DNA of 64,000 nucleotides from Peribacillus saganii (GTDB taxonomy: Bacteria > Bacillota > Bacilli > Bacillales > DSM-1321), in the NCBI RefSeq assembly GCF_003429095.1, contig NZ_QVTE01000031.1, forward strand, positions 1 to 64,000, given 5' to 3'. The notes under the pieces were generated by a model that was not told the DNA's origin, searched no databases, and saw only the letters and a list, made by a program, of their open reading frames with translations. The position numbers were made by a program, and so were the translations under genes. Of this stretch, positions 1 through 8,219 are shown piece by piece (position 1 is the first letter of the stretch; each line of letters opens with the position of its first letter).

Positions 1-43
1 CACCCCAAAAGTTAGTTTTAACTCTAACTTTTGGGGTGCAGCA
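1..43. repeat. Possible IS3-family terminal inverted repeat (element end)
   Basis: Two 15-base arms at 1-15 and 24-38 are perfect inverted copies around an 8-base spacer, followed by GCAG. There is no T-run after the stem, so it is a poor terminator. From memory, IS3-family elements of Firmicutes end in sequences resembling TGCACCCCAAAAGTTAG, which fits either arm. No transposase reading frame is visible in the window, so this would be the edge of an element lying to the left, or a relic. Confidence 0.35.
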
Positions 44-175
44 CCTGCGAGTCCTTTTTTTGTGCTGGCAGCTTATCCCTTAAAAGGTTTTTCCCTATTT
101 TTCTTTATTGATAGATGGCCGGAAAATGGTAATTGTCAATAAAAATCTATATGTTACTGTACAATTGGCTTATGA

Positions 176-340
176 CCTTGAGGCCTTCTTAGATTGCCAC
201 GTTCTGTGGCGACGTCGGCAATAGCACATCCTATACGTCGGGTCTGGCCGAGCAGCATCAAGTAGATTAGAAGGTATCCGAAGAAGGCTTTTTTTATTTT
301 TACTCCATAAAAAAAGTTGCTGGGCGCTGGAGCTAGACAA
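176..340 (+). repeat. Intergenic repeat family 1, decayed copy
   Basis: It contains recognisable family 1 pieces: TTGGCTTATGACCTTGAGG near 165-185, a degraded GCCACGTTCTGTGGC hairpin near 197-211, and the right end GGGCGCTGGAGCTAGACA near 323-340. The centre is decayed compared with the copies at 5775-6241. There is no protein-coding sequence between the window start and 421. Confidence 0.6.
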
Positions 341-375
341 TTCTACATAAAAAAAGTTTTGCTTTCTTATTTAGC

Positions 376-410
376 CAAAAAAACCGCAAAACAATTTGTT
401 TGCGGCTTTT
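376..410 (-). terminator. Terminator of the DUF6154 gene
   Basis: Read on the minus strand, a GC-rich stem (CCGCAAAC with its complement, one bulge) is followed by a run of seven T. It lies just past the stop of the gene ending at 421. Confidence 0.8.
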
Positions 411-420
411 ATGTAATATA

Positions 421-678
421 TTAATGGATATTTCGGTTGTGATACGATGCCGGTTTGAATCCTTCCAGTTCTTCCTGTGCGAATTTCCCTTTTAATGATT
501 CAATGATATACAAACCGAGCAAATTCGTAAGCTCCTGATCGTCCAGCTCATCCATTAATCCGATGATTTCCTTACGGTTCAATTGTTCAAGCACTGCGAA
601 AGCTAGCATGTCAATGTCTTCTTCGTCCCCGGTCAGCTTATTGCGATACAGATTATATAAATCATCAATTAATTTCAT
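421..678 (-). CDS. DUF6154 family small cytosolic protein
   Basis: An 85-residue acidic protein with no signal peptide or membrane segment. The sequence, starting MKLIDDLYNLYRNKLTGDEE and rich in Leu, Asp and Glu, resembles the uncharacterised DUF6154 family found across Bacillaceae. No catalytic motif is visible; it is predicted helical. The ATG start is preceded by GGGGTGACGAC, a good ribosome site. It is monocistronic, with its own terminator downstream. Function is unknown. Confidence 0.75.
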   Translation of the reverse strand: MKLIDDLYNLYRNKLTGDEEDIDMLAFAVLEQLNRKEIIGLMDELDDQELTNLLGLYIIESLKGKFAQEELEGFKPASYHNRNIH

Positions 679-914
679 GTCGTCACCCCGCGAGTTGTGT
701 ATGATTGTATCTTAAGATATGTAAACATGAATGGAAATGTTCTGCTAAATACAAAGGATATATTTATGTTTTACCCGGAGGCAGTAATTTTAATCTGTTA
801 TTTTCATTTTACATGATAAAAGTTCCATTCGAAACCCAGAATTGGCCAAAGAGAATTAAAATCTTTTCCTTAGGAAAAATAAGTTCAACACTTTGGCAAA
901 AAGGGGACCATCAA

Positions 915-1271
915 ATGGATCAACAAAAGAACACATACTATATCTGGCTGCAAAATGGGCAAATATCACGTCAGTGCGATACCTCGCCATGGAATTTCCA
1001 AGTGGAGGCTACCGATGAAGAAATTTCACAGCTCCGGGAGTATTTTGACCAGAATTACTCTGTCGAATGGCAAAACTTCTTGCGCTCCCATGTGCCATAT
1101 ATTCAATATCATTATGATCGGGAAAACGATGCTTATGATAAAGGGACACTAAAAATTTACGAACTGATCTATAAAATAGGAAACGAGGAAGCCAGAAGAC
1201 ATATTGAAAGCATGGGCATATTAGAGAATTCTCCTGGAGAAAGCGAAATGAATGGATTAGAAAATAAATAA
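915..1271 (+). CDS. Conserved Bacillaceae hypothetical protein (118 aa)
   Basis: The start chosen is the ATG at 915, preceded by AAGGGGACCATCAA; the open frame extends upstream to 705, but that part is AT-rich and looks non-coding. The product is soluble, charged, and rich in aromatic residues, with recognisable blocks such as SRQCDTSPWNFQVEATDEEI and RSHVPYIQYHYDRENDAYD. Similar proteins are sometimes labelled hydrolase in Bacillus genomes, but I see no catalytic motif that supports that. It lies upstream of ytkD and ends with its own terminator at 1274-1309. Confidence 0.75.
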   Translation: MDQQKNTYYIWLQNGQISRQCDTSPWNFQVEATDEEISQLREYFDQNYSVEWQNFLRSHVPYIQYHYDRENDAYDKGTLKIYELIYKIGNEEARRHIESMGILENSPGESEMNGLENK

Positions 1272-1273
1272 TC

Positions 1274-1309
1274 AAAGGAACCTGGCGGAAATTTGTCAGG
1301 TTCCTTTTT
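1274..1309 (+). terminator. Rho-independent terminator
   Basis: Stem AAAGGAACCTG paired with CAGGTTCCTTT around a 12-base loop, followed by T residues. It starts three bases after the stop of the upstream gene. Confidence 0.85.
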
Positions 1310-1415
1310 ACATAATTTAAATACCATTACCATCTGCACCTAAAGTTAAAATATAATAAAGAGGAACCGTGAGGGGAATTGGTTTGAGATTTTCCAACAG
1401 GAAAGGAATATAGCA

Positions 1416-1901
1416 ATGTTATCTTTTTTTGACAAAAACGGCCATAAGGTTGAATTTTCTACAGCTAACGAAGCTTTCGGGGAAGCAGATCATGTTCTCG
1501 TGCTATGCCGCTGGAAAGAGCAATGGGTGCTCACCAGGCATTCAGTTCGTGGCTTAGAGTTCCCGGGCGGCAAGAAAGAAGCTGGGGAGACAATTGAAGA
1601 AACAGCCAAAAGAGAAGTATTTGAAGAAACAGGAGGCAAAGCAGGGGAACTGCTTTTTGTCGGCCAATATCGGGTACATTCCCAAGCGGGTTATTTTATA
1701 AAGTCTATCTACTACACTGAGCTTTTGAGACTAGACTCGAAGCAAGACTATTTGGAGACAGAAGGACCAGTTCTGAAAAAGAGACTGCCTGACAGCATTG
1801 AGGAAGAACAGGAATTCAGTTTTATAATGAAGGATCAAATTCTCCCCCTTAGCTTAAAAAGAATAAAAGAATTAAAAAGAACAGAAGGCAAAAAATCCTA
1901 A
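1416..1901 (+). CDS. ytkD: Nudix nucleoside triphosphatase / RNA pyrophosphohydrolase YtkD
   Basis: A 161-residue Nudix hydrolase. The Nudix box is complete at residues 52-74: Gly52, five residues, Glu58, seven residues, Arg66-Glu67, then the catalytic Glu70-Glu71 and Gly73. In B. subtilis, YtkD (MutTA) hydrolyses nucleoside triphosphates including 8-oxo-dGTP and can remove 5' phosphates from RNA. The ytkD assignment rests on this domain, the length and the conserved neighbourhood next to the ytl ABC genes. The gene is convergent with ytlD, and its last codons form part of the terminator stem at 1876-1923. Confidence 0.88.
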   Translation: MLSFFDKNGHKVEFSTANEAFGEADHVLVLCRWKEQWVLTRHSVRGLEFPGGKKEAGETIEETAKREVFEETGGKAGELLFVGQYRVHSQAGYFIKSIYYTELLRLDSKQDYLETEGPVLKKRLPDSIEEEQEFSFIMKDQILPLSLKRIKELKRTEGKKS

Positions 1902-1923
1902 TTTCGCCTGCCGTTCTTTTCTT
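1876..1923 (+). terminator. Terminator overlapping the end of ytkD
   Basis: AAAAGAACAGAAGGC pairs imperfectly with GCCTGCCGTTCTTTT across the ytkD stop codon at 1899-1901, followed by T-rich sequence. It also lies at the 3' side of the convergent ytlD gene, so it may serve both. Confidence 0.7.
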
Positions 1924-1936
1924 TTATCTCATATAA

Positions 1937-2746
1937 TCAACTATTCTTAATAAGTTTTCTTTCGAGAAGCTCTACAAGCTGGTACATAATCGTGGCGAAC
2001 ACGGCTATGATGAGCAGTGATAAAAGGACAAGGGTGAAATTAAAGACCTGAAAGCCGTAGATAATCATGTACCCGAGTCCTTTTGATGAGACCAGGAATT
2101 CTCCCACTATGACGCCAACCCAGGAAAGGCCTACATTTACCTTTAAGGTTGAAATAATCGTCGGGAATGAGGCGGGCAGCACAGCTTCTTTAAAGGATTG
2201 AGTCCGCGATGCCCCGAAGGTTTGCAGTACTTTTAAATAGTTTGGATCAACTTCCCTGAAGGAGGTATAGACTACAATAGTGGTGATAATGATGGAAATG
2301 ATCGCTCCCATTGCAACGATAGACGTGAAACTAGGACCTAGTGCCACTATTAAAATCGGTCCTAAGGCAACCTTTGGCATAGCGTTTAATATGACTAAAT
2401 ACGGATCAAGGATTTTTGACAGAATCGGTGACCACCATAGGACTGCTGCAAGCACCGTCCCGCAAAGTGTTCCAAGAATAAACCCGAGAATTGTCTCAAA
2501 AACGGTTACGCCAAGGTGAGAAAAGATTGATCCATCTTTAACCTTTTCCAGAAACAAAGTTCCAATGTCTGTTGGAGAAGAGAAAACCAAAGGGTCTATC
2601 CATTCCATACGGCTGGCTGTTTCCCAGCCGGTGAAAAAAACGATGAAAATAATGATCTGATAGAACCTGACCCATCTTTTTTCCTTTTTTAAAGAATCAT
2701 TATATTGTTCATGAAGCTTTTGGATGCTATTGCCTGTCGTATTCAA
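1937..2746 (-). CDS. ytlD: ABC transporter permease (NMT1/SsuC-like), YtlD
   Basis: An inner-membrane permease of the binding-protein-dependent family, with about six hydrophobic segments and a C-terminal EAA-type loop (around [16 protein letters not shown]) that contacts the ATPase. The open frame reaches 2812, but I place the start at TTG 2746: it follows AAGGAG at a ten-base spacing and gives 269 residues, normal for the family, while the ATG at 2812 would put 66 extra bases inside ytlC. It still overlaps ytlC by 20 bases, which suggests translational coupling. With ytlC and ytlA it forms a three-gene importer operon; the substrate is unknown (thiamine precursor, sulfonate or similar). Confidence 0.85.
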   Translation of the reverse strand: MNTTGNSIQKLHEQYNDSLKKEKRWVRFYQIIIFIVFFTGWETASRMEWIDPLVFSSPTDIGTLFLEKVKDGSIFSHLGVTVFETILGFILGTLCGTVLAAVLWWSPILSKILDPYLVILNAMPKVALGPILIVALGPSFTSIVAMGAIISIIITTIVVYTSFREVDPNYLKVLQTFGASRTQSFKEAVLPASFPTIISTLKVNVGLSWVGVIVGEFLVSSKGLGYMIIYGFQVFNFTLVLLSLLIIAVFATIMYQLVELLERKLIKNS

Positions 2747-3506
2747 GGCTTTCAAGCTCCTTCCAGATAGATTGAAAAAGGGTGGGAAAAGACGGGTGGT
2801 TTCGAGCCGCAAATGGTGTCATGTTTCTCAGCTCTTCATTCATATCAAACACCTTAAAAATCCTGCCAGGGTTTGCGGAAAATAAATAGATCCGGTCGCT
2901 CATGGCTATTGCTTCACCGATATCATGCGTCACCAGAACGGCTGTTTTATTAAAGGACTTCAGCGTTTCGGAAACCAGGTCCTCCAGCTTAAGCTTTGTC
3001 TGATAATCCAATGCCGAAAACGGTTCATCAAGAAGGAGTACCTTCGGATTGACAGCCAATGTTCTTGCGAGTGCGGCCCGCTGTCTCATCCCGCCTGAGA
3101 GCTGTTTTGGATACTGTTTTTCAGTCCCCTGTAAGCCTACCTCTGCTAAAAGGCTGAGGGCATCAGAAAAAAGCTTAGGATCATTCTTCTTTTGGATTTT
3201 TAAACCGAGTGTGACATTTTCTTCAATTGTTTTCCAGGGAAATAAGTAATCCTGCTGCAGCATATATCCAATCATATGCTTATTAACGTCCTGAACGGGC
3301 TGTCCTTCAAGGGTAATAAGGCCCTGTGTCGGGTTAAACAGTCCGGCAATAATGGACAATAGTGTGGTTTTGCCGCAGCCGCTTGGGCCGAGGAGGGAGA
3401 TAAATGACCCTTCCTCGATATCCATGGAAATGGATGCCAGCGCTGTTTTAGCCGTCGATTTTGTAAAATACGTATGGTGTATATCTTGAATTGACAGGAA
3501 GCTCAT
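2727..3506 (-). CDS. ytlC: ABC transporter ATP-binding protein, YtlC
   Basis: A 259-residue ATPase of the SsuB/TauB/ThiZ type. Walker A is GPSGCGKTT (residues 40-48), the signature is LSGGMRQR, Walker B is [12 protein letters not shown], and the H-loop is [10 protein letters not shown]. It powers import through YtlD of the ligand captured by the lipoprotein YtlA. The gene starts 16 bases after ytlA ends. Nothing in the ATPase itself tells the substrate. Confidence 0.9.
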   Translation of the reverse strand: MSFLSIQDIHHTYFTKSTAKTALASISMDIEEGSFISLLGPSGCGKTTLLSIIAGLFNPTQGLITLEGQPVQDVNKHMIGYMLQQDYLFPWKTIEENVTLGLKIQKKNDPKLFSDALSLLAEVGLQGTEKQYPKQLSGGMRQRAALARTLAVNPKVLLLDEPFSALDYQTKLKLEDLVSETLKSFNKTAVLVTHDIGEAIAMSDRIYLFSANPGRIFKVFDMNEELRNMTPFAARNHPSFPTLFQSIWKELESLEYDRQ

Positions 3507-3522
3507 TTGCCAGGCCTCCCTT

Positions 3523-4518
3523 TTATTTCGTTACCTTCTCGGCAAACTCTGTATTAACCAGTTGTTTATAGTCCATCCGTTTCGGCAGTTCTCCTGCTTC
3601 GTCCATGATATCCTGAAGGTTGTTCCATTCATCTTCATCTAAAATTGGATCTGTAGCAAAGGAACCTTGGCTTTTATAGCGGTCTACCACCATTTCAATT
3701 GTTTCAAGGTCAGTATCTTCAAAAAATGGCTGAATGACTTTGGCAGTTTCTTTGGCACTCTGTTCCTGCACCCAGTCCTGCGCCTTCTTTATCGCCCGTG
3801 TAAATTTTTCTACTGTTTCACTATTTTCTTTAAGATAGCTTGATTTTGTCATAAACGTTGTATATGGTACATGGCCTGATTCTTTACCGAAGGACGCTAC
3901 GATATGCCCTTTGCCTTCCTGCTCAAATATGCTTGCGGTCGGCTCAAAAAGCTGTACAAACTCTCCAGTGCCAGCTGCAAATGCAGGGGCAATATTTGCA
4001 TAGTCAACATTTTGAATTAATTCGAGGTCGCCTTGGGGATCAATTCCATGTTTCTTCAAAACAAACTCACCAACCATTTGCGGCATGCCGCCTTTTCGTT
4101 GACCTAGGAAGGATTTTCCCTTTAACATATCCCAGTTAAAGTTATCAATCTTTTCACGTGATACAAGGAATGTACCGTCTGTCTGTGTGAGCTGGGCAAA
4201 ATTGATAACTGGGTCATTAGAGCCCTGTGCAGTTACATAAATTGATGTTTCAGATCCAACAAGGGCTACATCGGCTCCGTCAGATAAAAGAGCTGTCATT
4301 GTTTTATCTCCACCTGGAGTGGTCTTTAAATCGATTTCCAGACCTTCTTCTTCAAAAAAGCCCTTTTCAATTGCTACGTATTGTGGAGCATAAAAGATAG
4401 AATGGGTAACTTCCGCAATTCGCACTTTTTGCATTTCTTCTTTCCCGCAGGCGGCCAGCGGGATAATGAGGATGCAAACCAAAAGCAATATACCGCCCGT
4501 TTTTATCCATTTGTTCAT
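3523..4518 (-). CDS. ytlA: ABC transporter substrate-binding lipoprotein (NMT1/SsuA-like), YtlA
   Basis: The start is ATG 4518 with GGAGGGTTAAC upstream; the longer frame to 4566 only adds a non-signal extension. The N-terminus is a lipoprotein signal: basic MNKWIKTG, a hydrophobic stretch, then lipobox LAAC with Cys24. The body matches NMT1/SsuA-like periplasmic-fold proteins (FYAPQYVAIEKGFFEEEGL and GSETSIYVTAQGSND), which bind thiamine precursors, sulfonates or riboflavin-like ligands. First gene of the ytlA-ytlC-ytlD operon, divergent from ytmA. I found no TPP riboswitch in the 176-base spacer, which is weak evidence against a thiamine role. Confidence 0.88.
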   Translation of the reverse strand: MNKWIKTGGILLLVCILIIPLAACGKEEMQKVRIAEVTHSIFYAPQYVAIEKGFFEEEGLEIDLKTTPGGDKTMTALLSDGADVALVGSETSIYVTAQGSNDPVINFAQLTQTDGTFLVSREKIDNFNWDMLKGKSFLGQRKGGMPQMVGEFVLKKHGIDPQGDLELIQNVDYANIAPAFAAGTGEFVQLFEPTASIFEQEGKGHIVASFGKESGHVPYTTFMTKSSYLKENSETVEKFTRAIKKAQDWVQEQSAKETAKVIQPFFEDTDLETIEMVVDRYKSQGSFATDPILDEDEWNNLQDIMDEAGELPKRMDYKQLVNTEFAEKVTK

Positions 4519-4694
4519 GTTAACCCTCCTGTATTGCTGTTTTTTTAAAGGATAAGGAATTTTCATAGCATATCGTATGAAAGAATGAGAAAATGTGTGA
4601 TTGCCTATGGAACACTTTGATGGATAAAATCAAGAGTGATTATTGCCAGAGTGAATGGGATAAAAATACATAATAAGCCGGACAGGAGGATGAA

Positions 4695-5495
4695 ATGATG
4701 ATAACTCAGGATGGAACGATCATTTCGAAGGAGCGGTTTCCGTCACCGCATCCGGGAATTCATTTATATACGGTCACATATTATTCACAAGGGCTAAAAA
4801 TTAAAGGCCTTCTTGCCGAGCCTGTAGGGCAGGAGGTGTATGATGGGTTTCTATACTTGCGCGGCGGAATAAAAAATGTCGGAAAGGTCAGGCCCGGACG
4901 AATCATTCAGTTTGCAGCCCAGGGTTTTATTGTATTCGCGCCGCATTACCGAGGGAACCAAGGTGGCGAAGGTGATGAGGACTTCGGCGGACAAGACCGG
5001 CTTGACGCTGTTTCCGGATTTAAACTGCTTGAAAACCATCCAAGAGTCCGCAACGATTCAATCCATGTATTTGGATTTTCACGCGGCGGGATAATGGCCT
5101 TGTGGACAGCAATCCTTTGCAAATCAGCAGCTTCAGTCGTTACGTGGGGAGGGGTGAGCGACATGTTTCTCACGTATATGGAGCGGGAAGACCTTCGCCG
5201 AATGATGAAACGGGTAATTGGCGGGTCACCGACTAAATATCCTGAGGAATATGAATACAGGACCCCGTTATTTGCTGTGGATGAACTAGAGGTGCCAGTT
5301 CTGATCATCCATGGTGAACGCGATCAAAACGTATCAGTTGATCATGCACATAGACTTGAAAATATATTAAAAGCAAAAAATAAGCATGTGGAGAGCTGGT
5401 ATTTTCCTCAGTTCACCCATTACTTTCCACCTGCGGTCAATCGCCAGGTGGTGGATGATTTAACACAGTGGATGAAACAGCAGGCCGAAAAGTGA
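4695..5495 (+). CDS. ytmA: Alpha/beta hydrolase of the prolyl oligopeptidase type, YtmA
   Basis: A 266-residue serine hydrolase of the S9/dienelactone-hydrolase fold. The nucleophile elbow is GFSRGG with Ser129; the acid is the Asp of HGERDQN and the base the His of FTHYF near the C-terminus. There is no signal peptide, so it is cytosolic. B. subtilis YtmA is described as an uncharacterised peptidase of this family; the true substrate is unknown. ATG is preceded by AGGAGGATGAA. It lies 36 bases before ytmB, probably in one transcript. Confidence 0.85.
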   Translation: MMITQDGTIISKERFPSPHPGIHLYTVTYYSQGLKIKGLLAEPVGQEVYDGFLYLRGGIKNVGKVRPGRIIQFAAQGFIVFAPHYRGNQGGEGDEDFGGQDRLDAVSGFKLLENHPRVRNDSIHVFGFSRGGIMALWTAILCKSAASVVTWGGVSDMFLTYMEREDLRRMMKRVIGGSPTKYPEEYEYRTPLFAVDELEVPVLIIHGERDQNVSVDHAHRLENILKAKNKHVESWYFPQFTHYFPPAVNRQVVDDLTQWMKQQAEK

Positions 5496-5531
5496 TAATA
5501 TGAAAGTACCAATACGAGGAGGGAGAAAAGT

Positions 5532-5774
5532 ATGGGGATGCCATTAGAGCTTAATACCATGATAGTTACAAAAGGAAATGAAAAGCGGGAGCAGGAGAAC
5601 CTTTTTAGTCTCGTTAAAAAAGGCTATCGCCTTTATCCTATTGATATCCCGATTGATATCAGGAAAACGAAACAAAGTGAATCTAGCGGCACTGCTGTCA
5701 TTAAAAAGGTTGAATGGGAAGCAGAGAAAACAACCATAACCTATCAACTGGTATCATTAAATTCAACCAACTAA
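5532..5774 (+). CDS. ytmB: DUF2584 family protein YtmB
   Basis: An 80-residue soluble protein, the same length as B. subtilis YtmB and in the same place after ytmA. Recognisable blocks are MPLELNTMIVTKGNE and KKGYRLYPIDIPIDI. It has no catalytic motif and no known function. The start has AGGAGGGAGAAAAGT upstream. The stop codon directly abuts the first intergenic repeat unit at 5775. Confidence 0.85.
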   Translation: MGMPLELNTMIVTKGNEKREQENLFSLVKKGYRLYPIDIPIDIRKTKQSESSGTAVIKKVEWEAEKTTITYQLVSLNSTN

Positions 5775-5962
5775 GAAAAGCGGAAGCGCCCTGTTGAAAG
5801 GAAGAACGGCTAAGCCCGCCACGTCCTGTGGCAACGCCGTTCTGACCCACGTCCTGTTGGCCTCCGACAAGCATAAGACAAGCGCTGACAGAAGGCGCTT
5901 TTTGCCTTCCGAAGCGATTGGCTTATGACCTCGAGGGGCTGGGCGCTGAAGCTAGACATCAT
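5775..5962 (+). repeat. Intergenic repeat family 1, full copy A
   Basis: Left end AGAAAAGCGGAAGCGCCCTG, right end GGGCGCTGAAGCTAGACAT; the ends form imperfect inverted repeats. Inside are a hairpin with stem GCCAC/GTGGC and loop GTCCT (5818-5832) and a long hairpin built from CATAAG ... CTTATG around GAAGGC ... GCCTTC (5872-5928). It is directly followed by copy B in the same orientation. No coding function; short open frames here are accidental. Confidence 0.85.
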
Positions 5963-6241
5963 AGAAAAGCGGAAGCGCCCTGTTGAAAGGAAGAACGACT
6001 AAGCCCGCCACGTCCTGTGGCAACGCCGTTCTGACCCACGTCCTGACAAAAGAACATCGGCTAAGGTCTGGCACGTCCTGTGCCAAACGCCGACGCCAGC
6101 ACGTCCTGTGCAAGTCCGACAAGCATAAGACAAGAGCTGACAGAAGGCGTTGTTTGCCTTCCGAAGCGATTGGCTTATGACCAGGGTTGTGACGGCTCTT
6201 GGTCACAACATTCGAGGGGCTGGGCGCTGAAGCTAGACAGC
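5963..6241 (+). repeat. Intergenic repeat family 1, expanded copy B
   Basis: Same ends as copy A, but with additional modules. Three hairpins share the loop GTCCT with different stems: GCCAC/GTGGC (6007-6021), GGCAC/GTGCC (6070-6084) and GCAC/GTGC (6099-6111). The long CATAAG/CTTATG hairpin lies at 6124-6179 and a GTTGTGAC/GTCACAAC hairpin at 6186-6209. The modular gain of hairpins relative to copy A is plain in the sequence. Confidence 0.85.
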
Positions 6242-6272
6242 ATAGAAAAGCGGAAGCGCTGGAGCTAGACAT
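6242..6272 (+). repeat. Intergenic repeat family 1, collapsed copy C (ends only)
   Basis: AGAAAAGCGGAAGCGC is joined directly to TGGAGCTAGACAT, that is, the left and right ends of family 1 with the whole interior missing. It is the third unit of a head-to-tail array with copies A and B. Confidence 0.75.
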
Positions 6273-6310
6273 CTGTACTTGTTTATAACGTTATACTTTC
6301 TTATTTAGTA

Positions 6311-6345
6311 AAATAGCCCCCTATCAGCTCGATAGGGGGCTTTCA
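6311..6345. terminator. Bidirectional terminator, downstream of pckA
   Basis: An 11-bp perfect stem AGCCCCCTATC/GATAGGGGGCT with a five-base loop (6315-6341). The flanks are T-rich on either strand. It lies about 65 bases past the pckA stop. Confidence 0.8.
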
Positions 6346-6407
6346 TTTAGGATAATGGCCCGCAGGACAAGGAATGGTTCTTGCTTTTGGTTAGGCGCTT
6401 CTGCATT

Positions 6408-7997
6408 TTAATTATGCTGTGGTCCGCCAAGCTCCTCAATGTCAGGAGCTACATTGGAGAACTTTTTAAAGTTTGCACGGAATTTTTCCGCAAGTTCAAT
6501 TGCTTTTGCTTCGTATGCCGCCTTGTCAGTCCAAGTTTTGCTTGGCTGAAGAACTTCGTCTGGTACACCAGGTACGTGCAGCGGGATCTCCAGTCCGAAG
6601 ATGCTGTCTTTAGCAGTTTCAACGTTTGTTAATTCCCCTTCAAGTGCTGCCTGCACCATAGCGCGTGTATAAGCTAGCTTCATACGTGTTCCAGTACCAT
6701 ATTCACCGCCGGTCCATCCAGTGTTTACAAGATAAACTTTCGAGTTGTGTTCATCTATTTTTTGGCCAAGCATTTCTGCATAGCGAGTCGCAGGAAGCGG
6801 AAGGAATGGCGATCCAAAGCAAGTGGAGAAGGTTGCTTCTGGTGAAGTGACTCCACGCTCTGTACCTGCAAGCTTGCTTGTGTATCCGCTTAAAAAGTGG
6901 AACATTGCCTGCTCCTTAGAAAGTTTGCTGATTGGAGGCAGTACGCCAAAAGCATCAGCAGTAAGGAATATGATTGTGTTTGGATGCCCGGCAAGGCTCG
7001 GATTGACGATATTATCAATAGCCTGAAGCTGGTATGCAGCACGGGTGTTTTCAGTTAATGAATTATCATCATAATCGGCTTCGCGTGTATGTTCGTGAAC
7101 TACTACGTTTTCCAGAACTGCGCCAAAACGGATTGCATTAAAGATTTGCGGTTCTTTTTCACGTGAAAGATTAATGCACTTCGCATAGCAGCCGCCCTCA
7201 ATATTGAAAACTCCATTTGATGACCATCCATGCTCGTCATCACCAATCAGCTTGCGGTTAGGGTCGGCTGATAAAGTAGTTTTCCCCGTTCCGGATAATC
7301 CAAAGAAAAGAGCTACATCTCCCTCTCTGCCTACGTTTGCTGAGCAGTGCATTGGGAGAATTCCGTTTTCTGGCAGCAAATAGTTCATGACGGAGAAAAT
7401 GGACTTTTTCATTTCTCCAGCATATTCTGTACCGCCGATTAACACAGTACGGCGCTCAAAAGACACAATGATGAATGTTTCTGATTTTGTTCCGTCAATA
7501 AGTGGATCTGCTTTAAAATCCGGTGCTGAAATAACAGTGAATTCAGGATTGTGAACGCTTAACTCTTCTTCAGTCGGACGAATAAACAGCTGGTGAGCAA
7601 AAAGGTTGTGCCAAGCATATTCGTTAACGATCTGGATTGGCAGGCGGTGTTTTTCATCTGCCCCTGCAAAACCTCTGAAAACGTATACCTCATCTTTTTG
7701 CTGCAGATGTTGAATCACTTTTGTATAAAGATTGCAAAAAACCTCTTCCGAAATCGGCTGGTTTACTGCGCCCCAATCGATCTTGTTCTTTGAGGATGCT
7801 TCCTCAACAATATATTTATCCTTTGGGGACCGTCCAGTATATTTGCCGGTTTCAGCCTTTACAGCACCGGTAGAAGTTAGAACGCCCTCTTGGCGGTTTA
7901 AAACCTTTTCAACAAGCTGTGGTACCGATAATTGTAAATTTACGTTGCTTCCAGATAATAATTGGTGTAGCTCATTTGAAATATCGACGGAATTCAT
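6408..7997 (-). CDS. pckA: Phosphoenolpyruvate carboxykinase (ATP)
   Basis: A 529-residue cytosolic enzyme converting oxaloacetate plus ATP to phosphoenolpyruvate, CO2 and ADP, the entry step of gluconeogenesis. Hallmarks: the substrate-binding TGRSPKDKY (about 54-62), the kinase-type P-loop GLSGTGKTT (233-241), and the metal-binding GDDEHGW. Length matches the family (about 527-540). It is divergent from metK as in B. subtilis, though a DCC-family gene lies between them here. A candidate CcpN operator at 8045-8055 overlaps its promoter, consistent with repression by glucose. Confidence 0.96.
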   Translation of the reverse strand: MNSVDISNELHQLLSGSNVNLQLSVPQLVEKVLNRQEGVLTSTGAVKAETGKYTGRSPKDKYIVEEASSKNKIDWGAVNQPISEEVFCNLYTKVIQHLQQKDEVYVFRGFAGADEKHRLPIQIVNEYAWHNLFAHQLFIRPTEEELSVHNPEFTVISAPDFKADPLIDGTKSETFIIVSFERRTVLIGGTEYAGEMKKSIFSVMNYLLPENGILPMHCSANVGREGDVALFFGLSGTGKTTLSADPNRKLIGDDEHGWSSNGVFNIEGGCYAKCINLSREKEPQIFNAIRFGAVLENVVVHEHTREADYDDNSLTENTRAAYQLQAIDNIVNPSLAGHPNTIIFLTADAFGVLPPISKLSKEQAMFHFLSGYTSKLAGTERGVTSPEATFSTCFGSPFLPLPATRYAEMLGQKIDEHNSKVYLVNTGWTGGEYGTGTRMKLAYTRAMVQAALEGELTNVETAKDSIFGLEIPLHVPGVPDEVLQPSKTWTDKAAYEAKAIELAEKFRANFKKFSNVAPDIEELGGPQHN

Positions 7998-8044
7998 CTA
8001 TGAGATACCTGCCTTTTTCAATGATTTATGTTTTAATATTAAAT

Positions 8045-8072
8045 AGTATAACACATTAAAATGATTAGTCTA
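8045..8072 (-). promoter_or_regulatory. pckA promoter with candidate CcpN operator
   Basis: On the minus strand, TAGACT (8067-8072) and TATACT (8045-8050) are separated by 16 bases, a plausible sigma-A promoter about 48 bases from the pckA start. TGTGTTATACT (8045-8055) fits the CcpN box TRTGHYATAYW, as I recall it, at every position and covers the -10 box. CcpN represses pckA and gapB in B. subtilis under glycolytic conditions. The sequence match is direct; its function is inferred. Confidence 0.6.
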
Positions 8073-8219
8073 TACTATTGATGTCCTAAATTGTGAAAAA
8101 TTTTCATCTATTTTTAACATTCAAATTTTAGGGTACATAATAATTATCCTTAAGGCAATCTCTTTTTATTTTCAAAAAATCTGTCATAATCAATATATTC
8201 GAATAAGGGTGAGATACTT

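Noticed and set aside
1-38. Rho-independent terminator at the window start
   Set aside because: The hairpin has no T-run on either strand and GCAG follows immediately.
2727-2812. ATG start of ytlD at 2812
   Set aside because: It would overlap ytlC by 86 bases; TTG 2746 has the ribosome site and gives a normal length.
4519-4694. TPP riboswitch for the ytl importer
   Set aside because: The spacer is too short and has no conserved CTGAGA or ACCTGA elements.
5952-6272. Several 60-106 codon open frames on both strands over the repeat array
   Set aside because: They follow the GC-rich repeat modules, lack ribosome sites and have repetitive, unstructured translations.
5775-6272. CRISPR array
   Set aside because: Units are long, of unequal length, without regular spacers, and no cas genes are present.
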